From Planosporangium sp963837285 (GTDB taxonomy: Bacteria; Actinomycetota; Actinomycetes; Mycobacteriales; Micromonosporaceae): 64,000 nt of DNA. Position 1 is the stretch's first letter; the number at the start of each line of letters is the position of its first letter. The position numbers and the translations under genes were made by a program. The DNA is taken from assembly GCA_963837285.1 (NCBI GenBank), contig CAWIMS010000001.1:2108001-2172000 (forward strand), written 5' to 3'. Below the pieces are notes generated by a model. That model was not told the DNA's origin. It worked only from the letters and a program-made list of their open reading frames with translations, and searched no databases. Positions 28,880 to 36,771 of the stretch are shown one piece after another.

Positions 28880-31216
28880 TTGGGCGAGACGGTGAGGTCG
28901 GACGAACGGACCAGCGACCTGTTGGCAGCTGATCTGCTGGCGGCCGTGCCGGACGCGATGCTCATCGTGAGCGCCGACGGGCAGATCCTCGAACTCAACT
29001 CCCGGGCTGAGGAGCTTTTCGGGTACCCCCGGGCGGACGTCGTGCGGCGGCCGGTCGACGTGCTCCTCCCGTACCCGATGGGTGATCATCCGGTGCGCGG
29101 ACCGCAACCGCCCGGGGGTGTCTTCGATCTTGACGGCCGGCGCTGCGACGGCACGACCTTCCCTGCCGAGGTGACCGTCTCGCGCTCGGGTGACCTGGTG
29201 GTCGTCGCCGTCCGGGACACCGGTCGCCGGCGGCTGGTGGATCCGGCACAGGACCTGCTGGCCTCGATCGTGCTGTCGTCGCACGACGCGATCATCAGCA
29301 TGACCCGCGACGGCGAGATCACCAGCTGGAACCCCGGCGCTGAGGACCTCTACGGCTACCCGGCCGACGAGATGCTCGGCCGCTCCATCGACCTGCTGTT
29401 CCCGCGGGACGGGCGGGCCGACGAGCGCGAGATCATGAGCCTGGTCGCGTCGGGTGGGCGGGTGGAGCGGTACCGGACCCGCCGGCTGCGTCGCGACGGC
29501 AGCACGGTCGTGGTGTCGCTGACCGTCTCGCCGCTCACCGACGCTGAGGGCGAGATCGTCGGGCTGGCCACCACGTCCCGGGACATCAGCGAGCGGGAGC
29601 GGGCCGAGGCCAAGTTCCAGGACCTGCTCGAAGCGGCGCCGGACGCGATCGTGGGGGTCCGCCAGAACGGCCGGGTCGTGCTGGTCAACGTGCGGGCCGA
29701 GCAGATGTTCGGGTACCCGCGGCACGAGCTGATCGGGCAGCCCATCGAGATCCTGGTGCCGGACGCCCTTCGGGACGCCCACGTCACGCTGCGCAACCAG
29801 TACATCGGAGAGCCCCGCCCGCGGCCGATTGGCATGGGCCGGCAGCTCGCCGCGCGGCGCAGGGACGGCACCGAGTTGCCGGTCGAGATCAGCCTCGGCT
29901 CGCTGCACACCGACGACGGGCTGGTGGTGACCGCCGCGATCCGCGACATCACCGAACGTCTCCAGGTACAGGCCGAGCAGCAGCGGCTGCGGGCCGAGGC
30001 GGAACGCGAGCGGATCACCGCCGGCATGCACCGTACCCAGCGACTGGAGAGCCTGGGGCAGCTCGCGGGCGGGGTCGCGCACGACTTCAACAACCTGCTC
30101 GCGGTCATCCTCAACTACGCGGCGTTCATCACCGAGGAGGCCGGCGCGGACAGCCCCGACGCGGGCGCGATCGCCGGGGACTCCGAGCAGATCACCCGGG
30201 CGGCGGTCCGGGGCAGCGAGTTGACCAGGCAGTTGCTCGCCTTCGCCCGCCGCGAGGTGGTCCGGCCGCGGGTGCTCGACCTCAACCAGGTGATCGGTGA
30301 CGTGGAGCAGATGCTGCGCCGGCTGCTCGGCGAGCACGTGCTGCTCAGTACCCGGCTCGCGGCGGCGGTACCGTCGGTGAAGGCCGACCCCGGTCAGCTC
30401 GAACAGGTGCTGGTCAACCTGGCGGTGAACGCGCGTGACGCGATGCCCGGCGGCGGCACGCTGGTCATCGACACCGCGCCGGTGACCGTCGACGGCGACT
30501 ACGCCGTCCACCACACCGGCATCGAACCCGGCCGGCACGTGCGGATCCGGGTCAGCGACACCGGCGACGGCATGCCGGCCGACGTCATCGACCGGGCGTT
30601 CGAGCCGTTCTACACGACCAAGCCGAACGGCGAGGGTACCGGGTTGGGCCTGGCGACCGTGTACGGGATCATCACCCAGGCGGGCGGCACGGTGACCCTG
30701 TACTCCGAGCCCGGGATGGGTACGACGGTGCAGATCCTGCTGCCGGTGACCGGGGAGGAGGCGGGCTCGGCGGCGTTCCCGGACCGGTCGCCGGCCGGTG
30801 GCAGGGGCGAGACCATTCTGGTGGTCGAGGACGAGGACGCGCTGCGCGCGGTGACCGGCCGGATCCTGCGCAGCTGCGGGTACCAGGTGCTGGCGGCGGC
30901 GAACGGGGCGGCGGCCCTGGACCTGGTCGCGCACCACGACGGGCCGGTGGACCTGCTGCTCACCGACGTGGTGATGCCCGGCATGCTCGGCAAGGAGCTG
31001 GCGCAGCGACTCGCGCCGATCCGGGTGCTGTACATGTCCGGGTACGCCCAGCCGGTGCTGGCCTCGCAGGGCACCCTCGATCCGGGCGTGGCGTTGCTGG
31101 AGAAGCCGTTCGGAAGGTCTGAGCTGCTCAACGCCGTACGGGAAAGAATCGACGCCGGGATCGACACCGGGATCGACGCCCGTACGGGTGGCGAGGGCTT
31201 TCCCATCGACGCGTGA
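28880..31216 (+). CDS. Multi-PAS hybrid sensor histidine kinase with receiver domain
   Basis: A 778-residue soluble kinase. Three PAS domains can be seen (about 20-105, 130-240 and 245-360), each with a LFGYP- or LYGYP-type segment. The dimerisation helix then carries the phospho-histidine near residue 400 in GGVAHDFNNLLAVI. The HATPase domain has NLAVNARDAMP, DTGDGMP and GTGLGLATVYG. A C-terminal receiver (about 643-765) carries the acceptor Asp in LLLTDVVMPG. No membrane segment is present, so it senses a cytoplasmic cue. The TTG start is the longest option; a GTG four codons later is equally plausible. Its output partner is not obvious, though a SigB-like gene follows. Confidence 0.9.
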   Translation: MGETVRSDERTSDLLAADLLAAVPDAMLIVSADGQILELNSRAEELFGYPRADVVRRPVDVLLPYPMGDHPVRGPQPPGGVFDLDGRRCDGTTFPAEVTVSRSGDLVVVAVRDTGRRRLVDPAQDLLASIVLSSHDAIISMTRDGEITSWNPGAEDLYGYPADEMLGRSIDLLFPRDGRADEREIMSLVASGGRVERYRTRRLRRDGSTVVVSLTVSPLTDAEGEIVGLATTSRDISERERAEAKFQDLLEAAPDAIVGVRQNGRVVLVNVRAEQMFGYPRHELIGQPIEILVPDALRDAHVTLRNQYIGEPRPRPIGMGRQLAARRRDGTELPVEISLGSLHTDDGLVVTAAIRDITERLQVQAEQQRLRAEAERERITAGMHRTQRLESLGQLAGGVAHDFNNLLAVILNYAAFITEEAGADSPDAGAIAGDSEQITRAAVRGSELTRQLLAFARREVVRPRVLDLNQVIGDVEQMLRRLLGEHVLLSTRLAAAVPSVKADPGQLEQVLVNLAVNARDAMPGGGTLVIDTAPVTVDGDYAVHHTGIEPGRHVRIRVSDTGDGMPADVIDRAFEPFYTTKPNGEGTGLGLATVYGIITQAGGTVTLYSEPGMGTTVQILLPVTGEEAGSAAFPDRSPAGGRGETILVVEDEDALRAVTGRILRSCGYQVLAAANGAAALDLVAHHDGPVDLLLTDVVMPGMLGKELAQRLAPIRVLYMSGYAQPVLASQGTLDPGVALLEKPFGRSELLNAVRERIDAGIDTGIDARTGGEGFPIDA

Positions 31217-31238
31217 TCGGCTAATCTATCGACAACCG

Positions 31239-31260
31239 GTATCCACCGATCGGTGGATAC
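31239..31260. promoter_or_regulatory. Perfect 22-bp palindrome upstream of SigB-like gene
   Basis: GTATCCACCGA and its exact complement meet without a loop. It starts 22 bp after the kinase stop and about 180 bp before the sigma gene. A loop-less perfect palindrome is more like a dimeric regulator site than a terminator. A GGGTGATC stretch follows at once. Confidence 0.55.
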
Positions 31261-31438
31261 GGGTGATCTACTTGCTGTGCTCATCGTCAAGAAGCGGCGG
31301 TGGTCACCGGCGAAGTTCATCTTGCGCTGGACACTCAAGCAGCGGGTGTCGAGGCGACGTTGGCTCCCTGGATGGTGCCGGTCGCACGATTTTTCGTGCG
31401 CCGTGCCCCCGCGATCTGGCACAAGAAGGATGACGCTG

Positions 31439-32314
31439 ATGACTACCTCGATGAGCCGCACCCACCTCTCGAAGATCGACGACGAGCCGACCGTTGCCGC
31501 CGAGCCGGTCTCCGCAGAAGTCGTCGAAAGCCCGTCGCGGGCTGCCAAAGAAGCGGATGCCGCCGCCAAGGCGCTGATCGCCGCGCTCGCCGACCTCTCC
31601 GCCGACAGCCCCGACCGTCCCCGCGTCCGCCAGCGCCTGATCGAGGCCTACCTGCCGCTCGCCGAGCACCTGGCCCGCCGCTTCCGCAACCGGGGCGAGC
31701 CGCTCGACGACCTCGTCCAGGTGGCCAGCCTGGCGCTGGTCAAGTCGGTCGACGGCTACGACCACACCCGTGGGGCCGCGTTCACCAGCTACGCCATCCC
31801 GATGATCCTGGGCGAGCTGAAGCGCCACTTCCGGGACAAGGGCTGGAATGTACGGGTCCCGCGCCGTCTCCAGGAGCTGCGACTCGACCTGGGCAAGGCG
31901 GTTGGCGACCTGTCCCAGCAGCTCGGCCACTCGCCGACCGTCGCCGAGCTGGCCGGCCACTGTGGAGTCGGTGAGGACGAGGTGATCGAGGCGATGGAGT
32001 CCGGTCACGCGTACCGGGCGCTGTCCCTGCACGCGCCGGTGGCCGGGGACGAGAGCGGGACCGAGCTGGCCGACCTGATCGGTGGCCTGGATCCCGACCT
32101 GGAGAACGTGGAGAACCGGGAGTCGCTGCGGCCCCTGATCGCGAAGCTGCCGGTACGCGAACAGCGGATCATCGTGATGCGCTTCTTCGGCAACATGACC
32201 CAGTCGCAGATCGCCGTTCAGCTCGGCATCTCCCAGATGCACGTCTCGCGGCTGCTCGCGCATGCGATCGGGGCGCTACGCGAGGACATGCTGGCCGAGG
32301 TTCGGACCGCATAG
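31439..32314 (+). CDS. SigB/SigF-family alternative sigma factor
   Basis: A 291-residue group III sigma factor. Region 2 includes HLARRFRNRGEPLDDLVQV and VKSVDGYDHTRGAAFTSYA. Region 3 includes NVRVPRRLQELRLDL and ELAGHCGVGEDEV. Region 4 includes LPVREQRIIVMRFFGNMTQ and LGISQMHVSRLLAHA. It probably drives a general stress or developmental regulon. AAGAAGGA lies 8 bases before the chosen ATG; another ATG three codons upstream is possible. No anti-sigma or anti-anti-sigma gene is adjacent, unlike classical sigB operons. A family B element follows the stop. Confidence 0.9.
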   Translation: MTTSMSRTHLSKIDDEPTVAAEPVSAEVVESPSRAAKEADAAAKALIAALADLSADSPDRPRVRQRLIEAYLPLAEHLARRFRNRGEPLDDLVQVASLALVKSVDGYDHTRGAAFTSYAIPMILGELKRHFRDKGWNVRVPRRLQELRLDLGKAVGDLSQQLGHSPTVAELAGHCGVGEDEVIEAMESGHAYRALSLHAPVAGDESGTELADLIGGLDPDLENVENRESLRPLIAKLPVREQRIIVMRFFGNMTQSQIAVQLGISQMHVSRLLAHAIGALREDMLAEVRTA

Positions 32315-32319
32315 CTCTT

Positions 32320-32382
32320 GTCGATCTAGGACGAATGGTGGTTGACTTGTCTGTTTCGTCCCACCATTCGTCCTAGATCGAC
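32320..32382. repeat. Family B inverted repeat, copy 2
   Basis: Perfect 22-bp arms flank a loop of 21 nt between AATGGTG and CACCATT, with TTTCGTC at the 3' side of the loop. It lies 5 bp after the sigma-factor stop, between two plus-strand genes, which fits a terminator. Confidence 0.9.
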
Positions 32383-32402
32383 GGATACCGGTCGGGAGAG
32401 CC

Positions 32403-34823
32403 ATGCGTGGTGGTGGACTGCCGGCAGAACCAAGCAGCTTCGTGGGGCGTGGTCATGAGATCGCCGACGTTCGGCGGCTGCTGTCGACCGCGCGCCTGGT
32501 GACGCTGACCGGGGTCGGCGGCGCCGGCAAGACCTGCCTCGCCGTGCAGGTCGCGAACGGCCTGCGCCGGGCGTACGCGGACGGCGTCTGGCTGGTCGAC
32601 CTCGCCGCGGTCCGGCACGAGTCGCTGATCGTGTACGCGGTCACCGAGGCGCTCGGCATCCGCCACCCGTCCACGGCGGAGCTTCCGGAACTCGTCGTCG
32701 AGTACCTGCGGCACCGCCGTTGCCTGCTCGTCCTGGACAACTGCGAGCATCTGCTCGACGGCTGCGCCGCGTTCGTCGACGGCGTACTGCGCGCCGCCGC
32801 GGACCTCCAGGTGCTGTGTACCAGCCGGCAGCCGCTCGGTACCGCCGGTGAGTACGTCTGGGCCGTGCTGCCGCTGCCGGCACCCGATCCGGCGCAGACA
32901 TACGTCAACGGCACGGCTACCCGGTACCCGTCGATCACACTGTTCGCCGCGCGCGCCACGGCGGCGGTGCCCGGTTTCGCCCTCACCCCGGACAACCAGG
33001 ACCTCGTCGCGCAGATCTGCCACCGCCTCGACGGGCTGCCGCTCGCGATCGAGTTGGCCGCGGCGCAGGTCCGCACGCTGTCCCTCGACCAGCTCGCCGA
33101 TGGCCTGGAGGACCGGTTCCGGCTGCTGTCGAACCACCGCGAGACGCCGACGCCGCCCGGCACGTACCGGTGGGCCCGGCACCAGACGCTGGAAGCGACC
33201 TTCGACTGGAGCTTCGAGCTGTGCTCGCCGGCCGAGCGGACACTGTGGACCCGCGTGTCGGTCTTCGTCGGGAGCTTCGAGCCGGACGCGGTGGAGGCGG
33301 TGTGCGCGAGCGACGACCTGCCCGCCGCGACGATGCTCGATGTGGTGGCCGGCCTGGTCGACAAGTCGATCCTGATCCGGACCGAGGCCTCCGGCCGGGT
33401 CCGGTACCGGTTGCTGGACACGGTCCGCGAGTACGGGCGGGCGCGGCTGGCCGGCGGGTCGGCAGGTGAGGAGGAGCTGCGGCGCCGGCACCGCGACTGG
33501 TACCGGAATCTCGTCGAACCGATCGGCGACGACTGGCTCGGGCCGGGCCAGGAGGCGTGGGTCGCCCGGCTGCGGCTGGAGTACCCGAACCTGCGCGCCG
33601 CGCTCCAGAGCTACCTCGACGCCGGCGACGTCGACGCGGCCCAGCGCCTGGCGGCCGACCTGCACTGTCACTGGCTGCCCGGCGGTGCCCTGCACGAAGG
33701 CCGGCTCTGGCTGCGCCGGGTGCTCGATGCCGACACCGCCGCCCGCACCGGCGCCGATGCCGGCACCGGCACAATCGCCGCCGCCGCCACCGGCACAATC
33801 GCCGCCGCCGCCGCCGCCGCCGCCGCCGACGCCGCCGCCGCCCGGCCGACCGCGGCGCGGGTCCAGGCGCTCAGCATGTACTACCGGATCCTGACCACGC
33901 TGGGCGACCGGGCCGGGGCGGCCGAGGCGGCGGCGGCCGCCCTCGACATGGCCCGGGTGGTGGGGGATCCGGCGCTGATCGCCCGGGGCGCCTCGGACGT
34001 GGGAAACGCGGCCGGACTCGACGGCGACCTGCCCCGGGCGTACCGGTACCTCGAGGAGGCCCTGGATCTGTACCGCGACCTCGGGCTGGTCCGGCTCGGC
34101 ACGGTGCATGCCCACGTCCTGCTCGGGACGGTCGCGCTGGCCGAGGACGACGTGCCGCGCGCCACCAGGTGGTTCGCGGAGGCAGTGACGACCTGCCGGC
34201 GGATGGGCGACCGGTGGTGGCTGTCGTTCGCACTCGGCGGCGCCGCCCGGGCCGCTCTGGCCGCCGGCAACCTCGACGCGGCCAACGGATACGCCCGGGA
34301 GGCGCTGCGGCTGGCGGCGGCGTTCGGCAACGCCCAGATGGTGGCGTCCACATTGGATCGACTGGCCTGGATCGCGTCCGCGCGGGGCGACTACGAGCGG
34401 GGGGTACGGCTGGCCGGCGCCACCCGGACGATGTGGCGACAGGTCGGGAGAACCTGGTACGGCGCGCCAAAGTGGATCATGGCGGAGGCGCCGACCGAGG
34501 CGGCGTGCCGCCGGGTGCTCGGTGACGCCGAGTTCGAGGCGGCCCGGGAATGGGGCGCGCGCCTGAGCATCGACCAGGCGATCGCGTACGCCCTCCAGGA
34601 GGAGGCGCCGGTGCCGCCGGGCTCGCTCGCGCCGGCCGGTCCGCTCACGCCACGCGAGCGCGAGGTCGCCGAGCTGATCGCGCAGGGCCTGTCGAACAAG
34701 GAGATCGCGGCCCGGCTGGTGATCTCGACCCGTACCGCCGAGAGCCATGTGGAGAACATCCTGCGCAAGCTCGGCTACACGTCCCGCACGCAGGTGGTTG
34801 CCTGGGTAGCCCGCGGGGGTTGA
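32403..34823 (+). CDS. Large LuxR-type ATPase transcriptional regulator
   Basis: An 806-residue STAND/LAL-type regulator. Walker A is GVGGAGKT (37-44), and a Walker-B-like LLVLDNCEHLLDG lies near 110. A winged-helix and TPR-like helical region follows, and a LuxR helix-turn-helix ends the protein (LTPREREVAELIAQGLSNKEIAARL). Between about 450 and 485 is a low-complexity stretch dominated by alanine and TGTIAAA repeats, encoded by a GCC-rich microsatellite. Such proteins integrate a ligand signal with ATP to switch on catabolic or biosynthetic genes. Its stop overlaps a possible upstream ATG of the ArsR gene, hinting at linkage. Confidence 0.9.
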   Translation: MRGGGLPAEPSSFVGRGHEIADVRRLLSTARLVTLTGVGGAGKTCLAVQVANGLRRAYADGVWLVDLAAVRHESLIVYAVTEALGIRHPSTAELPELVVEYLRHRRCLLVLDNCEHLLDGCAAFVDGVLRAAADLQVLCTSRQPLGTAGEYVWAVLPLPAPDPAQTYVNGTATRYPSITLFAARATAAVPGFALTPDNQDLVAQICHRLDGLPLAIELAAAQVRTLSLDQLADGLEDRFRLLSNHRETPTPPGTYRWARHQTLEATFDWSFELCSPAERTLWTRVSVFVGSFEPDAVEAVCASDDLPAATMLDVVAGLVDKSILIRTEASGRVRYRLLDTVREYGRARLAGGSAGEEELRRRHRDWYRNLVEPIGDDWLGPGQEAWVARLRLEYPNLRAALQSYLDAGDVDAAQRLAADLHCHWLPGGALHEGRLWLRRVLDADTAARTGADAGTGTIAAAATGTIAAAAAAAAADAAAARPTAARVQALSMYYRILTTLGDRAGAAEAAAAALDMARVVGDPALIARGASDVGNAAGLDGDLPRAYRYLEEALDLYRDLGLVRLGTVHAHVLLGTVALAEDDVPRATRWFAEAVTTCRRMGDRWWLSFALGGAARAALAAGNLDAANGYAREALRLAAAFGNAQMVASTLDRLAWIASARGDYERGVRLAGATRTMWRQVGRTWYGAPKWIMAEAPTEAACRRVLGDAEFEAAREWGARLSIDQAIAYALQEEAPVPPGSLAPAGPLTPREREVAELIAQGLSNKEIAARLVISTRTAESHVENILRKLGYTSRTQVVAWVARGG
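33771..33840 (+). repeat. GCC-rich microsatellite encoding poly-Ala in LuxR gene
   Basis: Two copies of a CACCGGCACAATCGCC-type unit are followed by an almost uninterrupted run of GCC codons. It encodes an alanine tract in the linker of the LuxR ATPase and is likely to vary in length between strains. Confidence 0.85.
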
Positions 34824-34834
34824 TGGGTAGGAGA

Positions 34835-34840
34835 TACCCT
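34835..34840 (+). promoter_or_regulatory. -10 box TACCCT of leaderless arsR-type gene
   Basis: TACCCT ends 6 bases before the GTG at 34847. It sits in a small GGGTA-ggaga-TACCC inverted repeat (34825-34839), a plausible autoregulatory operator for the ArsR protein. Confidence 0.5.
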
Positions 34841-34846
34841 ACCTAC

Positions 34847-35167
34847 GTGACCGTCAGCGAACAGCCGGACGTGTTCGCCGCGCTGGCCAGCCCGATCCGG
34901 CGCGAACTGCTGCGCCTCCTGCTCGACCAGGGGCCGCAGCCGGTCGCGCACCTCGCGGCCAACTTCGACATGCGCCGCCCGAGCGTGTCCGAACACCTGA
35001 AGGTGCTCCGCGAGGCCGGCCTGATCAGCGAGCGCCGCAGCGGCCGGCAGCGGATCTACCGGCTGGAGCCGCGGCCGCTGCGGGAGGTGCGGGACTGGCT
35101 GCACCCGTACGAGCGGTTCTGGCGGGAGAAGCTGACCAACCTGCGCGATCTACTGGACGAGTCGTGA
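34847..35167 (+). CDS. ArsR-family winged-helix repressor
   Basis: A 106-residue regulator: FAALASPIRRELLRLLL, then VAHLAANFDMRRPSVSEHLKVLREAGLISERRSGRQRIYRLE. It lacks the classical metal-binding cysteines, like the many actinobacterial members that pair with an SRPBCC protein. The GTG start is preferred because a TACCCT hexamer lies 6 bases upstream; an in-frame ATG at 34823 would add eight residues and couple it to the LuxR stop. It overlaps the SRPBCC gene by 4 bp, so the two form one operon. Confidence 0.9.
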   Translation: MTVSEQPDVFAALASPIRRELLRLLLDQGPQPVAHLAANFDMRRPSVSEHLKVLREAGLISERRSGRQRIYRLEPRPLREVRDWLHPYERFWREKLTNLRDLLDES

Positions 35168-35601
35168 CCGAGCCGCAGACCATCCGGGCCGACCAGTTCC
35201 TGGCCCATGCGCCGGGCCGGGTCTGGCACGCGCTGACCGACTCCGACATGATGGCCCGCTGGCTCATGCCCAACGACTTCAAGCTGGAGATCGGGCACCG
35301 GTTCACCTTCCACACCACACCGATCCCGGCGGTGGGCTTCGACGGCGTCGTCCACTGCGAGGTCGTCGACTTCGAGCCCGAACGCCGGCTGATGATCCGC
35401 TGGGCCAACCGGATCCTCGACACGACCGTCACCTGGCGGCTGGTGCCGGAGGGCCGGGGCACCCGCCTGTTCGTCGAGCACGCCGGGTTCGACCTCGACG
35501 ACGAGGCGCAGGCGTTCGCGTTCAGGAACATGGGCAGCGGCTGGCGGTCCAGCGTGTTCCGGGGGATAGCGCGGACGCTCGACGGGTTGGAGCGTGTCTG
35601 A
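35164..35601 (+). CDS. SRPBCC/AHSA1 family protein
   Basis: A 145-residue START-like protein of the AHSA1 group. RVWHALTDSDMMARWL opens the domain, and GSGWRSSVFRGIARTLDGLERV is the long closing helix that covers the ligand cavity. The start overlaps the ArsR stop (GTGA). ArsR-SRPBCC pairs are widespread in actinomycetes; the ligand and role are unknown. Confidence 0.9.
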   Translation: MTEPQTIRADQFLAHAPGRVWHALTDSDMMARWLMPNDFKLEIGHRFTFHTTPIPAVGFDGVVHCEVVDFEPERRLMIRWANRILDTTVTWRLVPEGRGTRLFVEHAGFDLDDEAQAFAFRNMGSGWRSSVFRGIARTLDGLERV

Positions 35602-35632
35602 TTCGTTCAAGACCGGCCCGACGCCGGCCGCA

Positions 35633-35638
35633 TACGGT
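35633..35638 (+). promoter_or_regulatory. -10 box TACGGT of leaderless VOC gene
   Basis: TACGGT ends 6 bases before the ATG at 35645, the same spacing seen at several other genes here. This supports the short start over a GTG overlapping the previous stop. Confidence 0.5.
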
Positions 35639-35644
35639 ACCGGT

Positions 35645-36043
35645 ATGGCACCTACATTCGATGTAATCGGCCTGGTCGTCGCGGATATGGCCGCCTCGCT
35701 GGCGTTCTACCGCCGACTGGGACTGGACGTGCCGCCGGAGGCGGACAACGAGCCGCACGTCGACCTGGCGCTGCCGGGTGGGCTGCGGATGTCATGGGAC
35801 ACCATCGAGACGATCCGGTCCTTCGACCCGGACTGGACAGCGCCCCAGGGCAGCCCGCGGGTCGGGCTGGCGTTCCGCTGCGACGGCCCGGCCGAGGTGG
35901 ACCGGACCTACGCGGAGCTGACCGGCGCCGGCTACGAGGGGCACAAGAAGCCCTGGGACGCCTTCTGGGGCCAGCGCTACGCGGTCGTACACGATCCTGA
36001 CGGCAACAGCGTCGACCTCTTCGCTAGCTTGTCAGGACAGTGA
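35645..36043 (+). CDS. VOC superfamily (glyoxalase/dioxygenase fold) protein
   Basis: A 132-residue protein with two beta-alpha-beta-beta-beta modules. FDVIGLVVADMAASLAFYRRLGL begins the first. VGLAFRCDGPAEVDRTYAEL and AVVHDPDGNSVDLFA form the second, as in bleomycin-resistance and glyoxalase-like proteins. Metal-binding positions are not all obvious, so the activity cannot be named. A GTG 17 codons upstream would join it to the SRPBCC gene, but homology and the -10 box favour the ATG. Its 3' end overlaps the convergent AraC gene by 20 bp. Confidence 0.87.
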   Translation: MAPTFDVIGLVVADMAASLAFYRRLGLDVPPEADNEPHVDLALPGGLRMSWDTIETIRSFDPDWTAPQGSPRVGLAFRCDGPAEVDRTYAELTGAGYEGHKKPWDAFWGQRYAVVHDPDGNSVDLFASLSGQ

Positions 36044-36749
36044 GGCTGACGCCGGCCAGCGCCTTCACCTCGCGGGCGAGGTGGGCCTGGTCGGCGTAGC
36101 CGGCGTCGAACGCGACCTCGGCGAACGGCTTGCCGGCCCGGGCCAGCTCGACCGCACGCTCCATCCGGAGCACCCGGGCCAGCCGCTTCGGACCGTAGCC
36201 GAACGCGTCGAGGCAACGCCGGTGCAGTTGGCGCTCGCTCAGGCCGACGGTGTCGGCCGTCGTCGCCACGGTCTCCCCGGCGCGCAGGCTCGCCACGATC
36301 GCGGGCGCCATCGGGTCGGCCCCGCGCAGCGGCCCGGCTGCGGCCCGTTCCAGCACCTCGCCCGGCCGCTCCGACGCCGCCAGCCGGTCGGTGAGCGCCC
36401 GCGCCCGGGCGGCCGGCCACAACTCGTCGAGCCGCACCTGCTCGTCGAGGAGCGCATGGCCCGGCACCCCGAGCACGGCCGGGCCGGTGCCCGGGGCGAA
36501 CCGGAGCCCGACATAGCGCCGACCCGGGCGGGTCGCGGTCAGCCGGGCCGCGCTGTCCGGACCGGCGACGAGCAGCGTGCCGTCGGACCAGATCAGGTCG
36601 AGGCAGCCGTCGGGCAGGATCCGCTGGCTCGGCTGGGCGGCGTCGGACGGTGTGACGGCCGGCACGTCACGGGTCCACACCACGGCGCCGGGCAGCCACG
36701 ACGCGCGTTCCCGGAACATAGCCGCCAGCATGCCACCCGGGTACGACAT
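36024..36749 (-). CDS. AraC-family transcriptional regulator
   Basis: A 241-residue regulator. The N-terminal half resembles the DUF6597-type sensor domain (RILPDGCLDLIWSDGTLLVAG, GRRYVGLRFAPGTGPAVLG). The C-terminal AraC domain has VGLSERQLHRRCLDAFGYGPKRLARVLRMERAV and a second helix-turn-helix with FAEVAFDAGYADQAHLAREVKALAG. The start is uncertain: ATGs at 36749, 36731 and 36719 are all in frame. It is divergent from the Rieske gene with only about 22 bp between the starts, so it may control that gene. Confidence 0.88.
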   Translation of the reverse strand: MSYPGGMLAAMFRERASWLPGAVVWTRDVPAVTPSDAAQPSQRILPDGCLDLIWSDGTLLVAGPDSAARLTATRPGRRYVGLRFAPGTGPAVLGVPGHALLDEQVRLDELWPAARARALTDRLAASERPGEVLERAAAGPLRGADPMAPAIVASLRAGETVATTADTVGLSERQLHRRCLDAFGYGPKRLARVLRMERAVELARAGKPFAEVAFDAGYADQAHLAREVKALAGVSLTVLTS

Positions 36750-36759
36750 CCGCCGGGGG

Positions 36760-36765
36760 GACAAT
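36760..36765 (+). promoter_or_regulatory. -10 box GACAAT of leaderless Rieske gene
   Basis: GACAAT ends 6 bases before the ATG at 36772. It lies in the very short gap between the divergent AraC and Rieske starts, so binding by AraC would directly affect it. Confidence 0.45.
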
Positions 36766-36771
36766 GGGCCG

